Below are positions 17,486-27,196 of a stretch of 64,000 nucleotides of DNA, piece by piece (within the stretch, counting starts at the first letter, position 1; the number at the start of each line of letters is the position of its first letter). A model generated the notes under the pieces. That model ran no database searches. It was given only the letters and a program-made list of their open reading frames with translations, and was not told the DNA's origin. The DNA is from Fuerstiella sp041398845. Lineage in GTDB: Bacteria; Planctomycetota; Planctomycetia; Planctomycetales; Planctomycetaceae. Both the position numbers and the translations under genes were made by a program. Location of the stretch: assembly GCA_041398845.1 (NCBI GenBank), contig JAWKTZ010000008.1:62001-126000 (forward strand). The letters are read 5' to 3'.

Positions 17486-18772
17486 ATGCAGGAACAACTC
17501 AACTCAATGACATCGGTTGGTCGGCGGCATTTTCTGGGTGCCGCTGCGTCAACGGCGTTTGCCGCAAACATGACGGTGCTCGACCTGCTGCAGAATCCTG
17601 TGATGGCAGACGAAGTCAAACGGCAGGGGAAGCGAGTCATCCTGCTGTGGCTGGCGGGTGGCGCGAGTCAGTTTGAAACGTGGGATCCGAAACCAGGTCG
17701 ACCGACCGGGGGGCCATTTCGTCCGATCGAGACCAATGTTTCCGGTATTCGGATTTCTGAGCTGTTGCCGAAGATGGCGGCAAACATGCAGGACACGGCC
17801 ATCATTCGTTCGCTGAACACAAAGATCGCGGACCATGGAACCGGAGCGGCCGTCATGGAAACCGGTCGCGTCCCGGAGCCGGGAGTTCAGTTTCCGGACC
17901 TTGGCGCCATCTGTGCTCGCGAACTTGCTCAAGCCGACAGTCAGGTCCCGGACTACGTTTCGATGTACACGGCCACAGAAGGCCGCCGACAGGGTTACTC
18001 AGGCTTCCTGGGTGCTCGCTATGCCCCCATCATGCTGACCGACAGAATGGTGCCGCCCAACCTGTCCCGCCCGGACGCCGTGACCGAAGTCGATCACGTT
18101 CAGCGCAATGATCTGCGCCGGCTGCTGGCGAAGCGGTTCGAACAGGGCCGTCTGCATTCGCGATCGGTGCCCAGTCATAACGACGCGTATGAACGTGTGC
18201 GAGGCCTCATGGCCAGCGAATCATTGTTTGACATTGAACAGGAACCGCAGGCGATGCGCGACAAATATGGCCCGACTCAGTTTGGCCGACAGGCCTTGGT
18301 GGCTCGGCGACTGTGTGAAGCCGGCGTGCCGTTTGTGAAAGTGGCCAGAGCATGGTGGGACAGCCATGGACAGAACTTCGAAACTCACCGTGAACTCTGC
18401 GCGGACCTTGACCATGTCATGGATGCGCTGCTGAACGACCTGAAGGAACGCGGGCTGCTGGAGAACACTCTGGTGATTACTCTGGGCGAATTCGGCCGCA
18501 CTCCGAAAATCAACGCCAGTCTGGGACGCGATCACTTTGCAAATGCGTGGAGCTGTTCGCTGAGCGGATGTGGAATCCGGGGCGGCACCGTGTACGGCAA
18601 AACGGATGAAGACGGCCAGACCGTGGTTGACGGCGAAGCAAAGGCCGGCGACCTGTTCGCCACGATCTTCAAGGCACTGGGGGTCAACTGGGAAACAGAA
18701 TACTATCTGGGTGCTCGCCCGATTCCGATTACCGACTTCGGCTGCAGCCCCATTGATGCTGTGCTGGCGTGA
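17486..18772 (+). CDS. DUF1501 family protein with Tat signal
   Basis: A 428-residue protein of the DUF1501 family, related to the alkaline-phosphatase/sulfatase fold. A twin-arginine export signal is at the N-terminus (GRRHFLGAAASTAF), so it is probably exported folded. Conserved blocks include LLWLAGGASQFETWDPKPG near residue 55 and the C-terminal LVITLGEFGRTPKINASLGRD, followed by HFANAWSCSLSGCGI. It lies 155 bases after the DUF1549 gene and 27 bases before the WD40 gene on the same strand, consistent with an operon. The biochemical role of the family is unknown; metal-dependent hydrolysis is a reasonable but untested guess. Confidence 0.9.
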   Translation: MQEQLNSMTSVGRRHFLGAAASTAFAANMTVLDLLQNPVMADEVKRQGKRVILLWLAGGASQFETWDPKPGRPTGGPFRPIETNVSGIRISELLPKMAANMQDTAIIRSLNTKIADHGTGAAVMETGRVPEPGVQFPDLGAICARELAQADSQVPDYVSMYTATEGRRQGYSGFLGARYAPIMLTDRMVPPNLSRPDAVTEVDHVQRNDLRRLLAKRFEQGRLHSRSVPSHNDAYERVRGLMASESLFDIEQEPQAMRDKYGPTQFGRQALVARRLCEAGVPFVKVARAWWDSHGQNFETHRELCADLDHVMDALLNDLKERGLLENTLVITLGEFGRTPKINASLGRDHFANAWSCSLSGCGIRGGTVYGKTDEDGQTVVDGEAKAGDLFATIFKALGVNWETEYYLGARPIPITDFGCSPIDAVLA

Positions 18773-18799
18773 CCAAATTCCTGGCGGTGGAGATGACCT

Positions 18800-19810
18800 G
18801 TGCTGTTTGAAGCGAAACTCAAGAAGACCAAAGACTGGAGCATTCCCGGCATTGCGTTCTCAGTGAGCCGACATGCCCAGACCGGGAAGCTGTTCTTTGG
18901 CAGTTCGGATTTCAACGTCTACGAATTCGATCCGGCTTCAGAAAAACCTGAACCGCTGGCGTTTGATGGCGACGGTCACCAAAGCTACGTCACCACGGTT
19001 GCTCTGATCGGCAATACGCTGATTTCCGGCAGCTACGACGGGCGACTGATCTGGTGGAACACAGCAGAACGGAAACACCTGCGAACCCAGGATGCTCATT
19101 CCAAATGGATTCGCAGTATTGTGGCGTCGCACGACGGAACGTTGCTGGCATCGGTGGCCGACGACATGACGTGTAAACTCTGGGACGCAGAGACAGGAGA
19201 ACTCAGGCTGTCGTTCAGTGATCACAAGCCCGTCACAGAGCACGGCTATCCGTCCATGCTGTATGCGGTGGCCATTTCTGCTGACAACAGACTGCTGGCG
19301 TCTGCTGACAAGCCGGGGTTCATCATTGTTCGCGAGATCGAATCCGGAGACACTCTGGCCACGCTGCACGCACCGATCATGTATACGTGGGACCCGAAAG
19401 CCCGACGTCATTCCATTGGCGGCATCCGCAGCCTCGCGTTTTCCCCCGACGGAACTCAGATCGCCGCAGGTGGCATTGGAACCATTGGCAACATCGATCA
19501 TCTGGGAGGCAATTCGCGAGTAGAAGTCTTCGACTGGAAGTCCGGTGAGCGTCTGCATGAGCTTGAAGATTCGAAGTACAAGGGCCTTGTGGAACGCCTG
19601 GAGTTTCACCCGGAAGGCAGGATGCTGCTGACGGCCGGCGGCGACAATGGCGGATTTGTTTCCATCTACGACCTGGAAACCGGAAAAATCGCCGGTCAGG
19701 AACAGGCTCCGATGCACGTTCACGGTCACGTACTGGACGGATGGAAATCGTTGTACACGGTCGGCTACGGCAGAATCGCTGCGTGGACGTTCGATGAGAA
19801 GACCCATTGA
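18800..19810 (+). CDS. WD40 repeat protein
   Basis: A 336-residue protein made of WD40 beta-propeller repeats and little else. Typical blades are SYDGRLIWWNTAERKHL, LLASVADDMTCKLWDAETG, LAFSPDGTQIAAGG and VSIYDLETGKI. About six or seven blades can be counted, enough for one propeller. There is no signal peptide, transmembrane helix or enzymatic domain, so a scaffold role is likely. The start is GTG at 18800, preceded by GGTGGAG. The gene follows DUF1501 by 27 bases, and such WD40 genes often accompany DUF1549/DUF1501 pairs in planctomycetes. Confidence 0.88.
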   Translation: MLFEAKLKKTKDWSIPGIAFSVSRHAQTGKLFFGSSDFNVYEFDPASEKPEPLAFDGDGHQSYVTTVALIGNTLISGSYDGRLIWWNTAERKHLRTQDAHSKWIRSIVASHDGTLLASVADDMTCKLWDAETGELRLSFSDHKPVTEHGYPSMLYAVAISADNRLLASADKPGFIIVREIESGDTLATLHAPIMYTWDPKARRHSIGGIRSLAFSPDGTQIAAGGIGTIGNIDHLGGNSRVEVFDWKSGERLHELEDSKYKGLVERLEFHPEGRMLLTAGGDNGGFVSIYDLETGKIAGQEQAPMHVHGHVLDGWKSLYTVGYGRIAAWTFDEKTH

Positions 19811-19998
19811 TCGCCAGGAAGAAACGTTCAGTTCGGAAATTTCACCGGTCGATGGGCCGCGAAACACCGCTTTCCGGAAACCCGATTGCCACGGATTGAT
19901 TGTTCCGGCGTTGACTCTTTACAATCCCTGCGAAAACGAGTTTTGCGTTGACGCGTCGGCTGCAGGTCAGCCGGCAGATTGGGGAGAGTGAGAAGCAA

Positions 19999-22701
19999 AT
20001 GGTAGATCCAGCGGTACGGGAGACGATTTCGGGCATTGACACCGATGAAATGCAGGAATGGCTGGATTCTCTGGAAGACGTCCTGCATCGCTACGGCCCG
20101 GAACGACTGGGGGAACTGCTGATCCATCTGCAGGAACGAGCCTACCAGCGCGGCGTGAAGCTGCCGTTTACTGCCAACACGCCGTACATCAACACCATTC
20201 ACCATTCCGAACAGGCTCGATTTCCCGGCGACCTGGCTCTGGAACGTCGCATCAAGAGCATCGTCCGGTGGAACGCGATGGCGATGGTCGTGCGAGCCAA
20301 CAAAAACTACGAAGGCGTCGGCGGGCATATTTCGACGTTTGCGTCCTCCGCGACACTTTATGAGGTGGCTCAGAATCACTTCTTCCACGGTCAAACCGCT
20401 GACCATCCCGGCGACATGGTTTACTTTCAGGGACACGCCTCGCCCGGAATGTATGCTCGAGCCTACGTCGAAGGACGTCTGGACGAATCCCACCTGGAAA
20501 ACTTCCGCCGCGAAATTCCTGCCGGTGGGGGTCTGAGCAGCTATCCTCACCCGTGGCTGATGCCTGACTTCTGGCAATTCCCGACCGTGTCGATGGGACT
20601 GGGGCCGATCTGTTCGATCTATCATGCTCGCTTTCTGCGCTACATGGAACATCGAGGACTGAAGGATACGTCGGCGTCGCGAGTGTGGGCATTTCTGGGC
20701 GACGGGGAATGTGATGAACCGGAATCGCTGGGCGCGCTGACGCTGGCGGCTCGCGAAAACCTGGACAACTTAACCTGGGTCATTAACTGCAACCTGCAGC
20801 GTCTGGACGGGCCGGTCCGAGGCAATGGGAAGATCATTCAGGAACTGGAAGCCGCCTTCCGAGGTGCCGGGTGGAATGTGATTAAGGTGATCTGGGGCGG
20901 CGACTGGGATCCACTGCTGGACGACGATGTCGACGGCAAACTGGTCAAACGCATGGGCGAAGTCGTTGACGGGCAGTATCAGAAGTACACCGTGGAATCC
21001 GGCGAATACATTCGCAATCACTTCTTCGGAGCTGACCCGGACGTGCTGAAAATGGTCAGCCATCTGTCTGACGAGGTCATGCAGAAAATTCGTCGAGGTG
21101 GCCACGACCCCGAAAAAGTCTATGCCGCCTATCATGCCGCAACAAACCACAAGGGAGCTCCAACGGTCATCCTTGCCAAGACCGTCAAAGGTTACGGACT
21201 GGGCGAAGCGGGCGAGGGTCGGAACGTGGCTCACAACCAGAAGAAGATCAACGAACAGGAACTCAAGAACTTCCGGACTCGGTTTTCGATTCCAATCAGT
21301 GACGAAGATATTGAGAAAGTGCCGTTCTATAAGCCGAAAGAGGACAGTCCCGAAATGATGTACCTGCGCCAGCGCCGGCAGGCTCTGGGTGGCTTTGTGC
21401 CTGAACGCAAACCGACGGACGAATTACTGGACGTTCCGGCTCTGGACAACAAAATCTTTCAGGCCAAGGGACTGTTGCCCGGCAGTGACGGCGACGACGG
21501 CTCCACCACCGGAACGCTGGGGCAGATTCTGCGCGGTCTGGTCCGACACAAGGGCTGCGGCGAACGAGTTGTCCCCATTATTCCCGACGAAGCTCGTACG
21601 TTCGGCATGGAAGACCTGTTCAAACTTGTCGGCATTTACAGCAGCAAAGGCCAGTTGTACGAACCGGTCGATCGCAGCACGATGCAATATTACAAGGAAG
21701 CCAAGGACGGACAGCTTCTGGAAGAAGGCATCAACGAAGCGGGAGCGATGAGCAGCTTCATTGCAGCCGGAGCGGCTCATGCGAATCTTGGCAAGAACAT
21801 GATTCCGTTCTACGTTTACTACTCGATGTTCGGCTTCCAGCGCGTCGGCGATTTGATCTGGTGTGCGGCGGATACTCGAGTGAAAGGCTTCCTGTGCGGA
21901 GGCACTTCCGGTCGCACAACACTGAACGGCGAGGGTCTGCAACACGAAGACGGTCACAGTCAGTTGATGGCCACCACCGTTCCAACGCTGCGAGCCTACG
22001 ACCCGGCCTGGGGTTATGAACTGGCTGTAATTGTGCAGGACGGTCTGCGACGCATGTACGGCGAAGGAGAAGAAATATTCTATTACCTGAGCGTCTACAA
22101 CGAAGCGTATCCTCAGCCCGCCATGCCCGAAACCAGCGGCGTCACCGACGGCGTTATCAAGGGGATGTACAAGTACAGCAGCACCGACAGTGGTTCGGGG
22201 CAGGCTCACCGACCTCAGTTGTTCGGCAGCGGCCCCATCCTGCGAAGTGCCCTGGCAGCTCAACAGATTCTGGCAGACAAATACGGAATCGGCAGCGATG
22301 TCTGGAGCGTCACCAGTTACAGCGAACTGCGACGCGATGCCATGGCGTGTCAGCATTACAACGATCTGCACCCGGCTGATTCGCCAAAGAAGAGTTACCT
22401 TGAAAACGTCCTTGACGGAGTCACCGGGCCGTTCATTTCGACCAGTGACAATGTGCGACTGGTCGCCGATCAGATTCGCGAATGGATTCCCGGAGAATAC
22501 ATCGTTCTGGGCACAGATGGTTTCGGACGCAGTGAAACTCGACCGGAACTGCGACGTCACTTCCGCATTGACGCAGAATCCACCGCCTATGCGGCTCTGC
22601 AGGGAATGGCCCGCATGGGAGCGTTCGAGGCGAGTAAACTGGCGGGTGTGATCGGAGATCTCGGCCTGGACCCGGAGGCGGTGTTCCCGATCGACGCGTA
22701 G
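19999..22701 (+). CDS. aceE: Pyruvate dehydrogenase E1 component, homodimeric type
   Basis: AceE decarboxylates pyruvate with thiamine diphosphate and transfers the acetyl group to E2. The protein has 900 residues from the ATG at 19999, close to the usual 880-890 of the single-chain E1 found in proteobacteria. Family blocks include GVGGHISTFASSATLYEVAQ, PGDMVYFQGHASPGMYARA, and the ThDP motif GDGECDEPES running to WVINCNLQRLDGPVRGN. The C-terminal half has GEGLQHEDGHS and LGTDGFGRSETRPELR. GGGGAGAGTGAGAA precedes the chosen start; the frame is open further upstream without family support. aceF and lpdA follow, forming a pdh cluster. Confidence 0.95.
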   Translation: MVDPAVRETISGIDTDEMQEWLDSLEDVLHRYGPERLGELLIHLQERAYQRGVKLPFTANTPYINTIHHSEQARFPGDLALERRIKSIVRWNAMAMVVRANKNYEGVGGHISTFASSATLYEVAQNHFFHGQTADHPGDMVYFQGHASPGMYARAYVEGRLDESHLENFRREIPAGGGLSSYPHPWLMPDFWQFPTVSMGLGPICSIYHARFLRYMEHRGLKDTSASRVWAFLGDGECDEPESLGALTLAARENLDNLTWVINCNLQRLDGPVRGNGKIIQELEAAFRGAGWNVIKVIWGGDWDPLLDDDVDGKLVKRMGEVVDGQYQKYTVESGEYIRNHFFGADPDVLKMVSHLSDEVMQKIRRGGHDPEKVYAAYHAATNHKGAPTVILAKTVKGYGLGEAGEGRNVAHNQKKINEQELKNFRTRFSIPISDEDIEKVPFYKPKEDSPEMMYLRQRRQALGGFVPERKPTDELLDVPALDNKIFQAKGLLPGSDGDDGSTTGTLGQILRGLVRHKGCGERVVPIIPDEARTFGMEDLFKLVGIYSSKGQLYEPVDRSTMQYYKEAKDGQLLEEGINEAGAMSSFIAAGAAHANLGKNMIPFYVYYSMFGFQRVGDLIWCAADTRVKGFLCGGTSGRTTLNGEGLQHEDGHSQLMATTVPTLRAYDPAWGYELAVIVQDGLRRMYGEGEEIFYYLSVYNEAYPQPAMPETSGVTDGVIKGMYKYSSTDSGSGQAHRPQLFGSGPILRSALAAQQILADKYGIGSDVWSVTSYSELRRDAMACQHYNDLHPADSPKKSYLENVLDGVTGPFISTSDNVRLVADQIREWIPGEYIVLGTDGFGRSETRPELRRHFRIDAESTAYAALQGMARMGAFEASKLAGVIGDLGLDPEAVFPIDA

Positions 22702-22894
22702 CCGTAGCTCGATCTCTCTGAGTCGAGCAGTTCCGACAACAACAGTCACTAACACTCACCACCTCCGATTGTCCGACAGGCGATGAGCGAACGTTCAGAG
22801 CCGACACATAAAACGCCTGACAAAACTGAGACTGGCTTCCGGATGAAATAAGTGTCGTAAGGGATTATGGACCTGTGAAGCTGCGTGTCGCGGT

Positions 22895-22930
22895 TTTGTT
22901 GAGGCCTCTTGGTTTGTTAAGGCCTCTTAG
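22895..22930. repeat. 18-bp tandem repeat upstream of aceF
   Basis: Two adjacent 18-base units, 22895-22912 and 22913-22930, share TTTGTT.AGGCCTCTT with two differences. They lie in the 294-base gap between aceE and aceF, about 65 bases before the aceF start. The rest of this gap holds nothing that can be assigned. Confidence 0.6.
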
Positions 22931-22995
22931 ACAGTGAGACGAATTCCGATGTCGTACCGATCGACTCGGAGAGATCGATCAACGGAAAACCAACT

Positions 22996-24648
22996 ATGAC
23001 TATTGAATTCAAACTTCCCGCTGTTGCTGAAGGCATCGAATCGGTTGACATCGCGGAAATTCTTGTGGCTGTCGGTGATACGATCGAGTCCAACGCGGTC
23101 ATCTGCGAAGTCGAAACCGACAAATCCGTTGCGGAAGTGGAATGTCCTCATGCCGGAAAGGTCACGAAAATCCTCGTGTCGGCCGGGCAGTCCGTCAGTG
23201 TGGGAGCGACGCTGATTGAGCTCGAAACAGCCGAAGAGGCAACTGCGTCCTCACCGGCTCCCAAAGCCGAACCGCCGAAACAGGAGAAACAGGCTTCCAC
23301 AGAGCCCGGGCCGGAAGTGAAGTCGAAGAGTGCTCCGACAGGAGAAGCCAAAGATGTAGACTTCAAACTGCCGGTGGTTGCTGAAGGAGTCGACTCTGTC
23401 GACATCGCCGAAGTGCTGGTGAAAGTCGGTGATACGATCGAAGCCAATGCCGTCATCTGCGAAGCAGAAACCGACAAGTCTGTCGCGGAAATCGAGTGTC
23501 CTCATGCCGGCGAAATCAAAGCCGTGCATATTTCGGCGGGACAAACGGTGAAAGTGGGCGAACCGCTGGTCACGATCTCAACGACAACAGCAGTCGGCGG
23601 TCAAAGTTCTTCAGCCGCCAAACCCGCTGCGGCCGCACAGTCTTCCGGTCAGGCTGCGACGTCAACCGCGACCGCCACTCGGGAAACCAGGGCCGCCCCG
23701 CAGTCGACTCAGATGCCTGTCAGCGGTCCCTCTACCAACGGTCGACCACCGGCTCCGGCTGGCCCTGCAACTCGCCGTATGGCTCGCAAGCTCGGAGTCG
23801 ACCTGTATCAGGTGCAGGGCTCAGCCAACGGTGGACGCATTACGATTGAGGACATTGAAGGCTTTGTAAGAAACCGGATGGCTCAACCGTCCGGTGGCGA
23901 CGGTTCGGTGCGTACTGGAGTTGTCGCGGCGGCACCATTGCCGGACTTCAGTCAGTTCGGCCCGATTACTCGTGAGCCGCTCAATAAGCTGACTCGCACC
24001 GCAGCCGCCAACCTGCATGCAGCGTGGATCACGATTCCGCACGTGACTCAGCACAACCTGGCCGACATCACCGAACTGGAAGCGGCACGCCAGCGTTACG
24101 TCAAAGACAATCCGAAGTCGCCCAAAATCACAATGACAGCCATCATGATCAAGGCCGTGGTGGGTGCATTGCGAGCCTTCCCGAAAGTCAATTCCAGCAT
24201 CGACATGGAGGCGGGCGAACTGATTCTGAAGGACTACTACAACATTGGAGTGGCCGTGGATACTCCGAACGGTCTGGTTGTTCCGGTGATCCGCAACTGC
24301 GATCAGAAGAACGTGCTGCAGGTGGCTTCGGAACTGACTGAGATGGCATTGAAAGCTCGCGAACGCAAGCTGAAGGCGGAAGACATGAGTGGTGCGTCCT
24401 TCACCATTACCAATCTGGGTGGCATCGGCGGCACGTATTTTACTCCGATCGTGAATTATCCGGAGGTCGCCATTCTGGGGATGTCGCGCGGGCAGAAGGT
24501 GCTGCAACTGGAAGACGACCAGATCGTCGAACGCCTGATGCTGCCGCTGTCGCTTTCGTACGATCATCGAGCCATCAACGGAGCTGACGCCGCTCGATTT
24601 ATTGTGAAGCTGTCGAGCAGTCTGACAAATTTTTTCGAATTGTTCTGA
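22996..24648 (+). CDS. aceF: Pyruvate dehydrogenase E2, dihydrolipoamide acetyltransferase with two lipoyl domains
   Basis: AceF carries acetyl groups on lipoyl-lysine arms and transfers them to CoA. Two N-terminal lipoyl domains are present, with lipoylation sites Lys43 (EVETDKSVAEVE) and Lys161 (EAETDKSVAEIE). They are very similar to each other in DNA and protein, indicating an internal duplication. Ala/Pro/Thr-rich linkers follow. A peripheral subunit-binding domain is at about 255-290 (ATRRMARKLGVDL). The C-terminal catalytic domain ends with SYDHRAINGADAARF, which contains the active-site His. The length of 550 residues fits a two-lipoyl E2. The stop is one base before the GTG of the Rpn-type gene. 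Confidence 0.95.
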   Translation: MTIEFKLPAVAEGIESVDIAEILVAVGDTIESNAVICEVETDKSVAEVECPHAGKVTKILVSAGQSVSVGATLIELETAEEATASSPAPKAEPPKQEKQASTEPGPEVKSKSAPTGEAKDVDFKLPVVAEGVDSVDIAEVLVKVGDTIEANAVICEAETDKSVAEIECPHAGEIKAVHISAGQTVKVGEPLVTISTTTAVGGQSSSAAKPAAAAQSSGQAATSTATATRETRAAPQSTQMPVSGPSTNGRPPAPAGPATRRMARKLGVDLYQVQGSANGGRITIEDIEGFVRNRMAQPSGGDGSVRTGVVAAAPLPDFSQFGPITREPLNKLTRTAAANLHAAWITIPHVTQHNLADITELEAARQRYVKDNPKSPKITMTAIMIKAVVGALRAFPKVNSSIDMEAGELILKDYYNIGVAVDTPNGLVVPVIRNCDQKNVLQVASELTEMALKARERKLKAEDMSGASFTITNLGGIGGTYFTPIVNYPEVAILGMSRGQKVLQLEDDQIVERLMLPLSLSYDHRAINGADAARFIVKLSSSLTNFFELF

Positions 24649-24649
24649 T

Positions 24650-25651
24650 GTGACTGCGGAAGACATTCACAATCCGCATGATCGCTTTGCACGATCCAGT
24701 CTGTCGCGGCTTGAGGTCGCCCGGGATGTCTTTCGCCGATTTCTTCCCGAAGGCGTTGTCGAGAATCTGGACTTGTCGACGTTGCGACTGATCAGCGGCA
24801 GCTTCATCGATCCGGAACTTCGAGTCAGCCAGTCGGATCTGTTGTTTGAAGTCAATCTGACCGGCGGCGAATCCGGATTTGTGTACGTCCTGCTGGAACA
24901 CAAGAGCTCAGCCGACCCGATGGCAGCGTTTCAGTTGCTGAGATACATCGTCAGGATCTGGGAGCGATGTCAGCGAGAAGGCCAGGCGCTGCTGCCGATT
25001 ATTCCTCTGGTGTTGTACCATGGTGCGACCGAATGGAAGGCCGCGAAGAGCCTGCGCGAGCTTGTCAACGCGCCATCCGTCTTCGACTCGTATGTTCCGG
25101 ATTTCGTTTGCCCGCTGCTGGACCTCAGTCAGCACGAGGACGCAGATTTGGACGGAGAAAGTCTGACGACAGCAACGCTTCTGTTGCTAAAATACATTTT
25201 TCGACAGGAACTGCCGGATCGACTGCAGGTCGTTTTTGACAAGCTGGCACTGCAGCAAAAGGCAACGGATCGAATTGACGTCCTGGTGTCATTTATCAGA
25301 TATCTCATGTCAGCCGCCAGCCAGATCAGCCGTGACGATCTGCAATTGGTTGTCCGTCAGTCGCTACAGGAAGAAGGGGAACAGACAATGTCCACGATCG
25401 CCGAAGAATTGCTCAAAGAAGGTCGCAAAGAAGGTCGCGAAGAGGGGCGTGAGGAAGGACGTGAAGATGCGTTGCGGACAACACTCCGATTGGCACTGGA
25501 GGCCCGGTTTCCGGATGCTGCCGAGAGCCTGATCGCTGACAGTGAGGTACTGAAGTCAGCCGATCAGCTTACGAAACTGGTCGAATCTGCTCTGAAGGCG
25601 GAATCGATCGACGATCTGCGAGCCTGCCTTCGAACGCTGACAACGGTCTGA
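24650..25651 (+). CDS. Rpn/YhgA-type PD-(D/E)XK nuclease (transposase_31 family)
   Basis: A 333-residue protein of the recombination-promoting nuclease (Rpn) family. The PD-(D/E)XK core is visible as Asp63 (QSDLLFEV) and Glu83-x-Lys85 (LLEHKS), followed by QLLRYIVRIWERC and IIPLVLYHGATEW, typical of the family. Near the C-terminus the repeat EGRKEGREEGREEGRED is also characteristic. In E. coli RpnA proteins are Ca2+-stimulated DNA endonucleases that promote RecA-independent recombination. The start is GTG at 24650, one base after the aceF stop, and lpdA follows 93 bases after its end, so it interrupts the pdh cluster. It is probably a mobile or selfish insertion riding on pdh transcription. 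Confidence 0.86.
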   Translation: MTAEDIHNPHDRFARSSLSRLEVARDVFRRFLPEGVVENLDLSTLRLISGSFIDPELRVSQSDLLFEVNLTGGESGFVYVLLEHKSSADPMAAFQLLRYIVRIWERCQREGQALLPIIPLVLYHGATEWKAAKSLRELVNAPSVFDSYVPDFVCPLLDLSQHEDADLDGESLTTATLLLLKYIFRQELPDRLQVVFDKLALQQKATDRIDVLVSFIRYLMSAASQISRDDLQLVVRQSLQEEGEQTMSTIAEELLKEGRKEGREEGREEGREDALRTTLRLALEARFPDAAESLIADSEVLKSADQLTKLVESALKAESIDDLRACLRTLTTV

Positions 25652-25744
25652 CCGGGCCGCCGCAGTTCTTGCAACGACCACTCGATTCTTAACTTTCAGG
25701 CGGAACGATCACCACGTTTACTGGTGCGTCATCGAAATTCAAAC

Positions 25745-27175
25745 ATGGCAGACAAACACGCTCAACTGGTGGTTCTTGGTGGTGGTCCGGGTGGATATCC
25801 GGCGGCCTTTGCTGCGGCCGATCATGGCATGCAGGTGGTTCTTGTCGACGAAGGCAAACAGCCCGGCGGGGTCTGCCTGAATCGAGGGTGCATCCCGTCC
25901 AAGGCGCTGCTGCACGTGGCGAAGCTGATCAACGAATCCCGTCACTCGTCCGACTGGGGCATCACATTTCAGCCACCCGCGATCGACCTGGACAAGCTGC
26001 GTGATTTTAAGAACGGCATCGTCGGAAGCCTCTGCGGCGGCATCGAGGGCTTATGCAAAGCTCGCGGCGTGGAACTCGTGAAGGCTCGCGGTACGTTCAT
26101 GGATTCATCAACTCTGGAACTGAAGGCTGCGGACGGCACCACATCGACGCTTGGTTTCGACAACTGCATTGTGGCCGTCGGTTCCGTCCCCACGATGCCG
26201 GGATTCTTCAATATCGGTGATGACCGAGTTATGGATTCCACCGGCGCACTGGAACTGAGGGATCTACCTGGCCGATTGCTGGTCGTGGGCGGAGGTTACA
26301 TCGGCCTTGAAATGGGATCCGTTTATGCCGCTTTGGGATCGGAGGTGACCGTGGTGGAAATGTCTCCCGGTTTGCTTCCGGGAGCTGACCGGGATCTGGT
26401 GACTCCCCTTCAGAAGATCCTGAAGGAACAATTCACTGCGATTCATCTGAACACGAAAGTCGCCAAACTGACCGCAACCGACGAAGGGATCGTTGCAGGC
26501 CTCGAAGGCGAAGGCGTTGCGCCGGAAGTCACATTCGATCGAGTCTTGATTTCCATCGGCCGACGCCCCAACAGCGCCAACTGCGGACTGGAAAACACTC
26601 AGGTTAAGATCGACGATCGCGGCTTCATTGAAGTCGATCGCAACATGAGAACCGCAGATCCCAGACTGATGGCGATCGGCGATATCGCCGGCGAACCCAT
26701 GCTGGCTCACAAGGCCACTCGCGAAGCCAGGATTGCTGTGGAGACTCTGCTGGGGGAGCCGGTCGTGTTCGACAACATTGCCATTCCGGCTGTGGTCTTC
26801 ACCGATCCGGAGATCGCGTGGTGCGGCATCACGGAAACGGAAGCGAAGGCTCAGGGCATCGAACACACAGCTCACCGCTTTCCGTGGGCTGCGTCCGGCC
26901 GAGCTCAAACGCTGGCTCGCACCGAAGGGGTAACGAAGATCATCGTCGAGCCGAAGCATCAGCGAGTGATCGGAATCGGCATCTGCGGTCCGGGAGCCGG
27001 TGAAATGATCGCTGAAGCGGTCCTCGCGATTGAAATGGGAGCCACTGCTCGCGATCTGGCCGATTCCATTCATGCTCACCCAACGCTTTCCGAAACCGTC
27101 ATGGAGGCGGCCGAAAGCGTGCTGGGTCAGCCAACTCACTTCTACAAGCCAGTGAGAAAGAAGGCACAGAATTAG
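25745..27175 (+). CDS. lpdA: Dihydrolipoyl dehydrogenase (E3)
   Basis: Lpd reoxidises the dihydrolipoyl groups of E2 using FAD and NAD+. The N-terminal FAD-binding motif is VVLGGGPGGYPAAFAA. The redox-active disulfide is Cys44 and Cys49 in GGVCLNRGCIPSKALLH. The NAD-binding Rossmann motif is VVGGGYIGLEMGSVYAALG, and the C-terminal dimer interface includes HAHPTLSETV, whose His is the catalytic base. At 476 residues it is standard length. The ATG at 25745 starts the fold directly (MADKHAQLVV); the in-frame ATG at 25724 adds seven unsupported residues. It completes the pdh cluster and may also serve 2-oxoglutarate dehydrogenase or glycine cleavage. Confidence 0.95.
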   Translation: MADKHAQLVVLGGGPGGYPAAFAAADHGMQVVLVDEGKQPGGVCLNRGCIPSKALLHVAKLINESRHSSDWGITFQPPAIDLDKLRDFKNGIVGSLCGGIEGLCKARGVELVKARGTFMDSSTLELKAADGTTSTLGFDNCIVAVGSVPTMPGFFNIGDDRVMDSTGALELRDLPGRLLVVGGGYIGLEMGSVYAALGSEVTVVEMSPGLLPGADRDLVTPLQKILKEQFTAIHLNTKVAKLTATDEGIVAGLEGEGVAPEVTFDRVLISIGRRPNSANCGLENTQVKIDDRGFIEVDRNMRTADPRLMAIGDIAGEPMLAHKATREARIAVETLLGEPVVFDNIAIPAVVFTDPEIAWCGITETEAKAQGIEHTAHRFPWAASGRAQTLARTEGVTKIIVEPKHQRVIGIGICGPGAGEMIAEAVLAIEMGATARDLADSIHAHPTLSETVMEAAESVLGQPTHFYKPVRKKAQN

Positions 27176-27196
27176 TCGACCATTCGGGTCGCCGCT

